DNA from: Branchiostoma floridae
Taxonomy: Eukaryota > Chordata > Leptocardii > Amphioxiformes > Branchiostomatidae
Direction of reading: 5' to 3'
DNA: 64,000 bases
Assembly: GCF_000003815.2 (NCBI RefSeq)
Contig: NC_049982.1
Span: forward strand, 14,161,704 to 14,225,703
Shown: piece by piece, positions 23,206 through 34,099 of the stretch
Numbering within the stretch: position 1 is the stretch's first letter
Layout of the letters: each line of letters begins with the position of its first letter
Notes under the pieces: model-generated
What the model was told of the DNA's origin: nothing
Databases searched by the model: none
The model's input: only the letters and a program-made list of their open reading frames with translations
Translations under genes and position numbers: made by a program

Positions 23206-25235
23206 CATGGCCTTTCTTCCCTTTCACCCCAGAGGTCAAAGGACATGTTCCCTCCCATGGTGTTTCAGGTGTGTTCTCCAGCCAGTATCCCCAAATACCA
23301 GAGGCCACTCAAGACCTGAGACCAACCACGTTGCAGAATTGACTTGAAATGGAACATAGATGTAATACAGACGTGTTTGCAGCTCGAAATGGTCTGCAGA
23401 TTGGATGGTTCAGAACAATCGCCAGATGTACTGAGAGGGGGGACTGTAGCTGTCAAGTCACTGTCACAGATTTAGTCAATGGGGGTTTGTTCTTGGCCAT
23501 GTGCATCATACAGTGACAAAGAGCACATGTACATTGTAACTTGTATACCCTACATGATTCAGACTGTAGACAATGGAAGAATCTGAATTCAGTTTAAGTG
23601 TGTGAACCAAAAGACAGGTGTGAAAACTCAGTCAAAGCAGGGACGTGAACACAGCTGCAGCTGAAAAGACCAGGGCACCAAAACAGTCTGATCACAGGGA
23701 CTTAAATCTGTTAGTCTCCAAGAACTGCTACAAATGCAAGGGGCTCACTGTAGAAAGGCTACCAAGGAGAGGTTGTTACTGAACTGACCTTCAAGAGTTA
23801 AGGTTGTTGGTGAATATGTGTTACTGAAACCTACAGAGATTATTCTGTATGTCTTTCATAATGCCATGCCTATGTATAGTATAAGAAATAGCAATGTCGT
23901 CCTTCTCGTGCTGATGATCTGGCAGATATGATTTATTGATTTTGTTTCTGTTTTTTGCTTGTTTTGTCATGTTATACATACAAATGCAGTATGTAAGGTG
24001 ACTATGAATTATGTTATACTATGTATACTATTATATAACGTACTCTCCTTGCTAATTGGACAATAGTACATGATTTGTAACAGTAACAAGGGTAGGCAGC
24101 AGGGAGAAGTAGAAATGTAAGACCAAGCATTGTTGTAAATGCTTGATATTTTAGTTTTCCCTCCATTATTGGAACGAAGATAAGACTAGCATCCAGATAC
24201 CTGTTTACAACTGATTTATAATGTGCCTTGCATAGAAAATGAGTAAAAAAAATTCTTAAGACAGGAGCAGCTAGAGTAAAGCAGGTTGAATGGGACAGCT
24301 CATGAAGGTCGTTGTGGATTTGTGTGATCCTTATGAAGATGGTGGAGAGACAGCAGCTCCACGTATAACTATCTCTTGTAAATGTAAGTCTAATGCTGCC
24401 TGACTAGAGGCAGAAAACTGTTTCAGTTGGAATATGACTCTCCTGATATTACTGACATGTTTTGACCCCTATTGTGGAGAATGTACATCAAAGGAATTTT
24501 ACTAGCAAATAACAATCATTTGCTTGGCTATTCTCAGAGAGTAAAGGTAAAACCATAGCTTTCCCTTGAGCCCAAGCAAGACTGTTGTATGGATGCCCCG
24601 CTGTGATGGGTGTGATAAACAACAACAAAGAAAAGAGATGAAAATTTCAAAGAGAGAGAGAGACTTTCTTGTAGTGATAGATTCACGAATATGCTCAATT
24701 TTAACATTGCGATTTGGTAATTGGTGACTTTATCCTTGTCTGAGTATGAGGCAAGTATCTAATGAAATGCCAGAGATATCATTCCAAACCTGTGTCTCTG
24801 CAGCATGGCATGTACACCTTGAATCAGTTTTGATACTAATTTTTTTTCTAATTTGGATGGCTGAAGTTGGAATGTAACGTTTTCCTCTATGCATGCATTT
24901 TGATAAAGTCTTGAATGAAGTTGATTTTGTTTCTTTTGAGTGATAAACTGAGCGTTGTAATGTGGAGTAGTATTGTATAAAAGATGGTGAATCAGTACTC
25001 CAGTATAGATAAGCTGAATCGATAGTTTACTTTTGTAAAGAGCTATAGAGGAATTTATGAGATTGTCGGTATAGTTAGAACTGACATAGGAATGCATCTA
25101 CCTGGAGAAGTAAAATGCAGTTGCAAGGCTGCTAGCTTATAGCTGTGTTTATGATGAGCAGAGTCTAACTTCAGTTGTAAACAGATGGACCTGTAGGGGC
25201 CATTGCTAATAAAAGGGATCTCTGGTTGATTTCTA
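23206..25235 (+). other. Probable 3' UTR of PPARGC1
   Basis: No coding signal follows the stop codon. The first canonical AATAAA on this strand is at 25208-25213, giving a UTR of about 2 kb; an ATTAAA lies further on near 25602. The extent is inferred from these signals alone. Confidence 0.5.
25208..25213 (+). terminator. Candidate polyadenylation signal of PPARGC1
   Basis: AATAAA in an AT-rich context, the first canonical hexamer that I found downstream of the stop codon at 23205. The transcript end has not been shown. Confidence 0.4.
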
Positions 25236-25624
25236 ATCCAATATGGTTTTGTGTATGTTTGGTTTATTTGACTATGCAGGTGTCTCACCACTATCCATGA
25301 CAGGGTACATGTTTATGTATCATTTTCCTACATGTACCGGTACTTTGACTTTGGACCCACTGACAAAATACAGTGGATGTTTTCTGCTTAAGTAACTTTT
25401 GTATTGATTGTGTCCTTAAATACCTGGATGTCTCATTTTTATTGATACTTGCACTCATGTTTGAATTGATGGTTTTTCTCCCAAACATGTGATCAAGTGA
25501 AGACATGGACAAGTAACAGCATATATACATGTTCTTTAAACCATATACATTCTTCTACAACATTTTTGAACAATACCAGAGTATGCTTGTAATAAGCACT
25601 GATTAAAGGTATCCTTTACTTTTT

Positions 25625-26344
25625 TCCAATTTACTAGCAATTACTTTATTTTTTCATACTCTTCAAATTTATTGCAACGTCCTTGCTCATGTGGGATATT
25701 ACAGCATCAGCACAGCCTGATAGCATTCCTTGCTTCACCAAAAGAAAGAGTATGGATACTACAGTATTATAAAGCTACTTTTGTGTTGCTTATTACACTT
25801 ACAAAACACATGGTAGGTCTACATTAAAACAGTTCACTATTTTGATATTCAGAAAACCATTTTTTCCCAAGAATTTTTGGAAAAACCCTACCTTGCATTG
25901 CAATGGAATGGCTCAAGCTGAGGGTGAACTGACAGAACAATTCACATTAGAACTGGTTTTGACAACATTTTCACTGTACCGATCGCTATAAAAAGGAATT
26001 CCATGTCCGAAAACTTCATTTAAAAGTGATGTAGCTGAACCAGTGGATTTGATTTTCTTCCAACCCAAGCATACACTGTAAACAAGAGGACTTTGACAAC
26101 TCTTGACACTTGGCACTTTTCAAACATCGCCATAAAGTGTGCACTTCCTCAAGTTATGTGATGCACACATTGCAGTCAACATTCCATATTTGGTTATTGT
26201 CAACATCCATTTTTCTTCTCTCTTAACTAAAGGGCATCTTTGCCACTTCTTTTAACAGACAGTTATACTCACTGCTATTTACACATTCATAGGTGCATCT
26301 ATTCAAGCTGATACATGAAGCATGTACTAGATGAAAAGACTTGC
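25625..26344 (-). other. Probable 3' UTR of the DMRT gene
   Basis: Minus-strand AATAAA hexamers are present at 25645-25650 and 25668-25673, about 0.7 kb after the stop. Sequence between them and the stop has no coding features. This would leave only about 400 bp between the 3' ends of the two convergent genes. Confidence 0.45.
25645..25673 (-). terminator. Candidate polyadenylation signals of the DMRT gene
   Basis: Two AATAAA hexamers on the minus strand (seen as tttatt on the plus strand), 23 bp apart, the nearest canonical ones downstream of the DMRT stop that I noticed. Confidence 0.4.
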
Positions 26345-26751
26345 TCACTCTTCTCCATTGTTTGGTGCACCCCAGCTAATATTCACAGTCTGCTTGGGAC
26401 TGCTGCTTTTTGTCATAGAGACGGTGGGCTCGGCAGGCTTGCACTCCTCACTCTCACCCATGGTTGTTCCTGCCATAAAGTACCAGTTGTTTTCCTCGCA
26501 CTTGATGGAGGAGGCCGGTTGGTTGTCCTGGCTCATGAGCAGCTCCTTGATGGAGTGTCGGATTTGCTGGTTCTCGTCGTTTGTGATGGTGGAACCGTCG
26601 TGTTGAGTGAGATTTGAAGCAGATGGGGCACTGGTGGTGTTGGGTGGAGACATCTCTCCCTCTGGCGAGCTGTGTTTGGAGTGTGCAGGGGAGGCGTACA
26701 GGTTGATAAGAGCTTCAGCAGCTGCATGGTCAGCTTCGCCCCCTTGTGATG
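26345..26751 (-). CDS. DMRT terminal coding exon
   Basis: 407 nt, phase 1 to stop (TGA 26347-26345), acceptor cattgcag. It encodes an Ala-rich helix ([14 protein letters not shown]), Ser/Pro-rich sequence, a helix with IKELLMSQ, and an ending of Asn/Gly/Glu. I do not recognise a domain. Confidence 0.85.
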
Positions 26752-29423
26752 CTGCAATGAAGTGCATGGTGTTAATTGTATTGGACCCAGGTGCTGTGTC
26801 AGGCGAGAACTATTTAGAATGTCGAGTCATTCTGGTAAAATCCTGGGGACAAGTTACAGAAAATCAAGAAGTTTTAGCCAGCTAGTTGTCACTAGTGTAC
26901 AAATTGAGAATGCCATGATTGTCATAAAATCTATCAAAATTAATCTCCAAGCAGATCCTACAATGGCATAAGATAGTACCAAACTGGCCAGGAGATAGTC
27001 AGAGGTGTACATTTGCCCCGGTAGCAAAACACACTCCTAAGCCAGCTTCACTCCTCTGCCAGCTTTAGATACTATCTTATGCTACCGTAGGATCTGCTTG
27101 GAGATTAATCAAAATGGGATCAACTTTTTTTCACATGCATCAGATACATGGTGAAAAGGATGTTACCCACATCTTATGGCTCTAATAACTGTTTTTTTTC
27201 CACCATGTTAACTTGAGGAGAGTTTGATATACCAATTGGCAACCATGAACAAGTAGTGCTGCTGACCTTGACTGCTTGCGTTACTGTCGCCATCAGAGAA
27301 GCTCAGAGACCTAGCGATGGGTGTGGGCTGACCGTAGCGGCGGCTGTAGCCTGGCACTAATGGGGATGCATTCTACCAGGGGAATGAGAGTCAGTGAGAA
27401 TTGTGAGAAAGTTGCCCAGTGACTTCTCCCACATTTTGAGTAAGGAATTATATTTTTTTTAAGGATGAAATTTCCAATAGTGATTTCTGATTAACTACTT
27501 AACCTTTATATGTTCATGTACTAGATGCAGCAAGTTGAAGCAAAGTCTGTAGTGTTGAATAAGGTAATGCATTGCAAAGTGAGGATTTTGTGGCTCTTGG
27601 TGCATTCTGGTTCCAATCTACAGATCTTGGTTGAAATGTCTTAGATCCTATATATATTGGTCAGTATAATGCCATACCTGTGATTTTTCCTGCTTGGGAG
27701 TCTGCAGTGCCCCCTGTTGAGTCAGGACCCTGGTCTGCAGCTGAGCGCTGGGATGGACAGGGGAGAAGGCAGAGCTGTACTCCCCCACGGTGGGCAGTAC
27801 AGAGACAGGACTGAGGGTGTGGGGCAGGGACAGAGAGGTGGGGGTAGGGCTCGGGTACTGAAAGGGTGCTGCTGTCTTCTGCGTGCACTCCAGCTCCCTC
27901 TGGTAGGCGTGGCAGGCTATGATGTTCTCGATAGCCCGGACTATGTCTCCAGAACAGCGATCTAGAAGTGCAGTGTTCATGCAATGAGAAGAGAGAAGAC
28001 CTGATTGTCAATGCCTAATATACCAAAAAATTCCTTGACAAATGGCAATTTAAAGCTTTGCAGGGAAAAGGAAGCAATGAAAGAAGAAAGAAGTGCCTTA
28101 CCTTCCATTTTCCTTTGTTTGATAGTGCAACATGTACAAAGAGATGTACATAAGCTAGTCAGTCATGAGTGAGAAGAAGTCAAGCCAGTTCATGAAGTGT
28201 GAACATGAAAGTAAACAGGAAAAGTTTACATAATGAATATCAAGTTTTGATGTATGAGCCTTTCAAGCATGGATGTGTCACAATGACATACCTAATATAA
28301 TCTGCAGCACGTGAGGTCGGTGTTCGGGGAAGATCTTACACAGCAGGGCCAGGTGGTTTGGGGCGAGATGTGGCGAGTAAGGCGACATGGGTGCCTGGTT
28401 AGCGTAGTATGCGTTGGTGATCTGGTGCAGGTTTGCCACGGGGCTGCCCATGGCTGCGATGGGGCTTCCCAGGGGGCCCTGCAGGGGGCTGGGCATGTAG
28501 TTGGACATCAGTGGCATTTGATTGACAGGTGTCAGTTGTTGTGGAAGGGGCCTGGGTGCAACTGGGGACTGTTCCATCTTGAGTATGGGGGTGGGCTGGG
28601 TTGCCAGGATTGGAGGGGAAATGCAGTCAGGCGTGGCTGAAGAGGAGTACGGGTGCATGCGCCGGGTTTCTGTAGGAAATGAACAAACTTTAGATAAGCT
28701 CCTAAGTGTGGCTCTAAGTAAGATACTTCTGCTCAATGCCAGCACAACAATCTAGAAACACAAGAAGCTATATTGCAGTACTAAATAGACTTCAGCTGAC
28801 TTTTGTCTTGTCACTGAAATTGAATAAGCTGTAAAGCTGACATTCTTGGCTGCAAAGTCCTCTATGTTTTTAGTCCCCCCAGTTATGAAATACTTGGTAT
28901 GTAATTTTTGCTGACCTGTGTAATTATCAGGACTAACACTGCTGCAGCTTCTACTGGCCGGGCGGCTGCCTCCCCTGGAAGCACGGGAGCCAGGGCGAGA
29001 TGCGGACCGAGATGACGACCGTGAAGCAGCGCGGGAGGACGAACGAGACCCACCGCGGGACTTGGGAAGCTCCATGCCCTGCATGGGGGAGGGGGTGCTC
29101 TGTCTGCTCTTGTCTTCAGCGTCTTGTGCACGACGCAGTGCAACCTGGGCCGCCATGACACGTCTGCGCTCACTGTGAACACGTGCAAGATACAGGAGGT
29201 CACAACTCATAAAGGAAGATGCATTTGCATGTCACATCAGCCATTCTTTCACTGGAAATTCAAATGGTACTCACACAATCAGGTAGCATTTTGGGCATTC
29301 ACAGTCCCTCCACTGGCACTTCTTCTTGTGGCCCTTCAGGAGTGCAGAAACACCATGGTTCCTGCAGCGGGCACACATCGGCGGCCGACAGGCTATTGTC
29401 TTGAAGGTCAAGGGTGCCTCCAT
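26345..29423 (-). CDS. DMRT family transcription factor (DM domain plus DMA motif)
   Basis: Exons in transcript order: 29423-29275, 29172-28916, 28669-28292, 27961-27678, 27372-27267 and 26751-26345. They sum to 1581 nt (526 residues plus TGA), with consistent phases. Residues 17-46 hold all eight DM zinc ligands (CxxC, H23, H32, C36, C41, C43, C46), followed by [15 protein letters not shown]. An RS-rich linker (about 85-120) and a Pro/Met-rich region follow. The DMA motif ([17 protein letters not shown] joined to [15 protein letters not shown]) is split by an intron. DM proteins bind DNA through the minor groove and act in sex determination and neural patterning; a DMA motif marks the DMRT3/DMRTA/dmrt93B group. 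The DM domain is divergent (MCARC for the usual KCARC), so the subfamily is unresolved. The start is the first ATG in the DM exon, so 5' UTR exons must lie upstream. Confidence 0.93.
26940..27109. mobile_element. MITE-like inverted repeat in a DMRT intron
   Basis: The left arm at about 26940-26977 (taatctccaagcagatccta and following gcataagatagta) is repeated inverted at about 27071-27109 with two or three mismatches. About 90 bp separate the arms. It is typical of a miniature inverted-repeat element of about 170 bp, in the intron between the last two coding exons. Confidence 0.8.
27267..27372 (-). CDS. DMRT small exon
   Basis: 106 nt, phase 0 to 1. It encodes [18 protein letters not shown] and a serine-rich end. 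No motif recognised; supported by phase agreement and splice sites (ctggtag, g/gtcagc). Confidence 0.8.
27678..27961 (-). CDS. DMRT exon: second half of DMA and Pro-rich linker
   Basis: 284 nt, phase 1 to 0. It begins [18 protein letters not shown], matching the G-D-V-L-R-A-V-E core of DMA motifs, then a proline/serine-rich linker. Acceptor cttctag, donor cag/gtatgg. Confidence 0.92.
28292..28669 (-). CDS. DMRT exon: Pro/Met-rich region and first half of DMA
   Basis: 378 nt, phase 1 to 1. Proline-, methionine- and asparagine-rich low-complexity sequence, ending in [21 protein letters not shown], the first helix of the DMA (CUE-like) motif. Acceptor cctacag, donor g/gtatgt. Confidence 0.9.
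28916..29172 (-). CDS. DMRT exon: DM recognition tail and RS-rich linker
   Basis: 257 nt, entering at phase 2 and ending at phase 1. It completes the DM recognition helix ([17 protein letters not shown]) and continues into a Ser/Arg-rich stretch of about 35 residues ([10 protein letters not shown]-type), unusual in DMRT proteins. Acceptor ttcacag, donor g/gtcagc. Confidence 0.9.
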
Positions 29424-29434
29424 GCTTACTTGAC
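29275..29434 (-). CDS. DMRT exon with the DM domain and start codon
   Basis: Acceptor attcag at the 29435 side, ATG at 29423-29421, donor gt/gtgagt after codon LI. The 11 nt before the ATG in this exon are taken as 5' UTR; an upstream exon is required because the exon begins at a splice acceptor. It encodes 12 residues and then the two interleaved zinc sites of the DM domain. Confidence 0.9.
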
Positions 29435-32400
29435 CTGAATTTGATAAGATCAATATAATAGGAATATGCATGTTCAAGAATACTGGCATCATGTTATAAG
29501 ATATTGTATACATTTCTTGGGTGCTCTCCCGACTTTTCTTAAGATTGGATGCTTCCCCAAACAGTCATAAGATTTTGAAGTTCCCAAATTCATCAAAAAT
29601 ATTTGCACAAAATTGTGCCCAGTTGTACCCAATGATATAAAGGCATTTGGCCTCTACCATGCTTTTGTTACAAAAGAAAATATCCCTGTGACTCTTGTTG
29701 AATTAACTATTTTAGTTAGATATACCTGGATACCGTCTTCCATTCTACCATATTCAATCTCTTTTGTCCATTCGTCCAAGCCAAAAATTAAGCGATTGTA
29801 AAGATCGTCACCGCTGTGCATCCATTCGATATCAGGCTTTATGTTCGCCTTCTCTATGCTTTGACATTTACTTTCCCATTAAGGTATATATCAATGTGAA
29901 GCAAATAAGTACGTACCGTAGGCTATAAAAGACAGTGTACATGAAGGTGAAATTCATCTACAAAGCTGATGTTTGTAACGTTAAGCAGTAACTACGACTT
30001 TCGAGACAATGTCAATGCATGCTAACGCCCTTTCTGGAAATTTGAATTTTCGCGCCAAAATGATATCGGGCGAGTCTGACAGAAATTCAACAAAACTTTT
30101 ACGAATTTGTCCCTGCGTTGTTCGTAGATCATATCTAACTATGTAACATGGGAATAAACAGTGTTTGTATTGAACATTTAACTCGGAGGATCGATGCCGA
30201 TTTGTTATGATATGATGATCTGATTTAGGAATTCAATACCAAGATACGTGACGGCCCGGAGAGTAAAGTGTTCGACAGCTTGAAGCTCATAACGGCACAA
30301 ACTGTATATTCGACATCCCTTTTATCCGACACTTTTCATCACCTATCTGTCAGTAAAAATCTACCGCTGGCATGCAAATTCTTTCTAGTGCTTTATAAAA
30401 CCAGTAACATGTATGACATAAAACCTTGAAAATTTGAGCTCTCAAAGATCGTATGTTGGAGCAGCAAGTTAATCAATCTTCCGGTGTGTTTTCCTGCCGT
30501 TAATGAAGCCGTGGGACGGCGGCAGAGGTCATGATTTCGAGGGATCTTACATTACGTCTTTACATTACAAAACCATAATCACAGTGAATAAATAACAAAT
30601 CAATGAACTGTCCATTGATGACAACCAACATGCCTTGGAATGTTTCTCCTTCAAGTACAACGTGGCTTTGTTATGCTTATCGGCAGCCTTCCGAACACAG
30701 GCGCCATTTTGAAAATGTGCATCAGCACCCCCAATCTGTAATGCTCACATCCCAATACACAGCAAGGCGGATCTCACCGGCGATACCAACAGCCCCACAT
30801 GGGGACGTACTGTAAGGAGTTTGTAGTGTGTTGTGTGGGTATATTTTTTGGGAGCCATTCACAAAACAACGTATTTACCGACATTTGCTTATCAAACAAC
30901 GGATTAAAAGTTTCATAGAACGTCATAACCGTGTAGTGGAACAGCAGAAAGGATTTGCCACTGGTTGATGCATTTTCGGGCCATGTTTAGATCGCGATGC
31001 CGGCAGTTTACCAACATGCCGATTTGCCGATGAAACCTTGAGTAAGTGACTGCCGATTGATACAAATTTGACGTTGTAAATATGAAATTCGTTGATAATC
31101 AGCCTTGTCATATTATTGTGACGGATTAAAGTTCCCCTGGGAATAGTATCCCAAGGGATTTGCTATCAGTTACACTCTCTTCGAAGTGTTAATTTCTGCT
31201 GATACCACAGAAAGTGGGAGACCAATGCACGTGTAGTGATGGCCGGGGAAACATAGTAAGCAGTGCACTAAATAGTTTTCGGAATGCCCAAAAGCCTGCT
31301 TGTTTATTCATGGTCCAGTGTTGAAAATGCTTGAAAGTGTCGGATAAATGTTCTATGCCGTTAAATACAAATTCAAAAGCCCTTAAATCAACAATTTGTC
31401 AAGAAACTACACTGTTGGTCACTGGAAGTGTTAAAAATTAGACTCGCAAAGGATTTCTGTGTTTTCAAGTTTTGCGAGAATCTTTTTGAGAGAGCGGACA
31501 GCTGTGGTCTCTTTACAACGTCTTTTTAAAACTTGAATCGGTTTTGCAAATATATTTCGACATGGCATGAAAAAAATTCTCTATGAAAAGCCTGCACAAC
31601 ACCCTCAACTGATGCCAAAATGTGTGAAACCTATCGATCTGCGTTGTCAATTTATAAGAAATGCAGTGGTGTCGTCTGCAGCCTAAGATCCTGCTATGCT
31701 CCAATCCTAAAATTACACTCATTTAGAATTCATAACGCATATTTTTCATAATGCAATGATGTTTGCAAATCTTGATTGTTGTCCTAAAAGCTTGAAGTCA
31801 AGAACTCAATGAAAAAGTGTACGGCCCATGAGACGGAAGTGGCTCAGCTTGAACGGTACAGTCTCTGAAACAATACAATTTTAATGCACCGATATGACAT
31901 GAAAATGATATGACGTTTTGAAGGTTTCGCCATCGAAGTCATTGTCTGCTGTGGATATCATATCTCTATTGTTGATAACCAATGACTTTAAACTAAAGAA
32001 CTCCTTCCTTAGTAAGACATCACCCACCTGTTGATGAAATCTATGTCTGTTGATGAAATCCACAGCAAAGACCCGTTAAGGTAGGACTAAAGAAGGAAAC
32101 GCCGGCCGGTGAAGTTGATGAAGTTGGGACTGCGTGTACCCCACACCCGGTCTTACACCAACGTGGTTTTCAAACTGTGGCCAATCAGCGAGTGAGATTT
32201 TGCTGGGCTGTTTGAAACTAACCAATTACAGAAAAGTGTCGGTTTCACGGCGCCTGCCCAGCATGAGCCAAAGTATCACATTTTTCTAGTAGTCACTTTT
32301 GTAGCTCCGCCCACTGTGGGATTAATGCCACAGGGTAGCCAATGAGGAGCGTGTAACAACTTTGTGACAGTCCCGAGCCGATGATTGGCACTTTATTTTT

Positions 32401-32600
32401 GGTTCGAACTCTGGCGTTCCTCGTCTGAACTGCACCCAGCTATTTTGGCAATGCTACGGATGCTTTTGTTTGTTTTATCATTTTCTATCAGTTCCACATT
32501 ATGTTAGATCTTCAATATAAATTTCTTGCCTTGCAATATTAAACTCTGTCGTATTAGGGCATGGCATGTCCATTGAACTTCGTTCAAGAAGTATGAAGCC
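29435..32600. other. DMRT upstream region
   Basis: No supported coding exon. The DM exon begins with an acceptor, so at least one 5' UTR exon of the minus-strand gene should lie here. The CCAAT cluster at 32.2-32.4 kb is the best promoter candidate. Confidence 0.5.
32181..32388. promoter_or_regulatory. Cluster of CCAAT boxes, candidate DMRT promoter
   Basis: CCAAT at 32181, 32222 and 32339 and inverted (ATTGG) at 32384, so four NF-Y-type pentamers in about 210 bp; another lies at 32901. At least two have the preferred CCAATCA/CCAATGA context. The region lies 2.8 kb upstream of the DM exon. Promoter function is inference. Confidence 0.45.
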
Positions 32601-33923
32601 CAGCGTAGATCGAGAGAACATCATATGTGGCAGCCGCTTTGTAGATTGCATATAAACGTGGCTTCACGTGGTTTTTATGTAGAAATAGGCAAGATTATAA
32701 TCAAAGACAAATCAACGCATGCTAACGGATCATATATGTGTAACACTGTAAGGTATATTCGGAGAGGAGAGCAGGGAATAGGTACTTCATTCAATACAAG
32801 TATTTCTTGTGTAGCTTATTTTGATCAAGCATTGAATGCTCAACGCGCAACGTAATTGGCGAAGACACCCACTAGTGCACTAAACCGCCTGCAGCCATGA
32901 CCAATCAAAATGCAAGCTTGCCTCACATAAGATTTGCGTAATTATCTATTAATAGTCCAAGGGAAAGCCTAAGGCTAGATCTATATAAATCAGCATTTAG
33001 GAGATTTCATGGGTCATTAGTCGAAGAATTGAAAAGAGGCAATTGATGTCCATGGCTCTTTTTTTTACTATTGAGGTTCAGCATACATAGATCTAGATTT
33101 ATACAGTTTTTCTACTTTTAGCAGCTTTGTTTCAGAATGCACTTTTCGTTGGTTAGATCTAGCCTCCTTCGCAGACTTTCGGCCGGGAGACTATAGTGCC
33201 GTTCGGGAGCGGTATAACTCATTCTTCCGGCCAACTTCCTTCCCTGCATAGAGAGCCTTAGCCCATGTTGAAAATCGCGAATAAGAGCTCCCCAAACGTG
33301 GCGTGGTGGCTGTCAAAAATAAACACCGTGCGCCGTTCCGATAGTCTGCGAAGGGGGCTACGTTATATTGTGTTCCTGTTGTTACGGGTTTGCATCTCAT
33401 CACCAAGGGTAATAAACGTGACAAGAGGGGCGAATGTCAATGTATTTCTGCCCTGTGCAGTTTATTCCACGCAGCACCAACCATTGAAAATGACGGCAAG
33501 CTTCTTTGTGACTGTTATTCATCTCACTCAATGTGTCGTTTCTTTTAACAATCAGTATCATAAAAATCATTTCTATTGGCTTACTCCGAATCGGACTCAG
33601 CTGTATTTGCGCTCTTGTGGAGGTGTCGCGACCTCAATTTCTTGTGTAGAATTGAGATAAGAGTAAAGCAGTAGTCAGGCCAGACCGGCGAGTGAAGGAC
33701 AATGGGACATTACGGAAGCACGCAGGAATCAAAGCTGCGGGGTCAGACCCTTTTCAAATTGCCTTCTTTGCCTGAGTCCCCACCCGATAATCTGGTAATA
33801 GATTATATAATTTAAGACGTGAAATCCAATGGCGGGGCGAGAGATTGTATCTGCACAGAGAATCAGGGACAGAACTGATGGCGCTAGCTAACATAGGGAT
33901 TAAGATTGAGCTACGTTGGATAC

Positions 33924-34090
33924 TGACGTCGGCTGGTCGTGACGTTGGTCTCACGATGTTGGGTACGTTACGTCAGTGTTGACGTCAAACAAGTGGGTGA
34001 AAATGTGACATCGTCATTATTGACTCTGGGAGGTCGTTTTGCTCAATTTGTCCCCTCGTGTGGTGGCGTTACGTAACGTATGTGCGTCAT
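33924..34090. promoter_or_regulatory. Dense CRE-like (CREB/ATF) motif cluster
   Basis: A perfect TGACGTCA at 33980-33987, TGACGTC at 33924-33930, TTACGTCA at 33968-33975, GACGTT at 33941, the palindrome GTTACGTAAC at 34078-34087 and a TGCGTCAT at about 34083-34090. Six related sites within 170 bp is far denser than the surrounding DNA. It may be an enhancer or an unrecognised promoter. Confidence 0.4.
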
Positions 34091-34099
34091 GGTCGATAT

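Noticed and set aside
33265-33660. 131-codon plus-strand open frame in the intergenic region
   Set aside because: No family resemblance, no splice context, and composition like the surrounding DNA; an open frame of this size can arise by chance in 64 kb.
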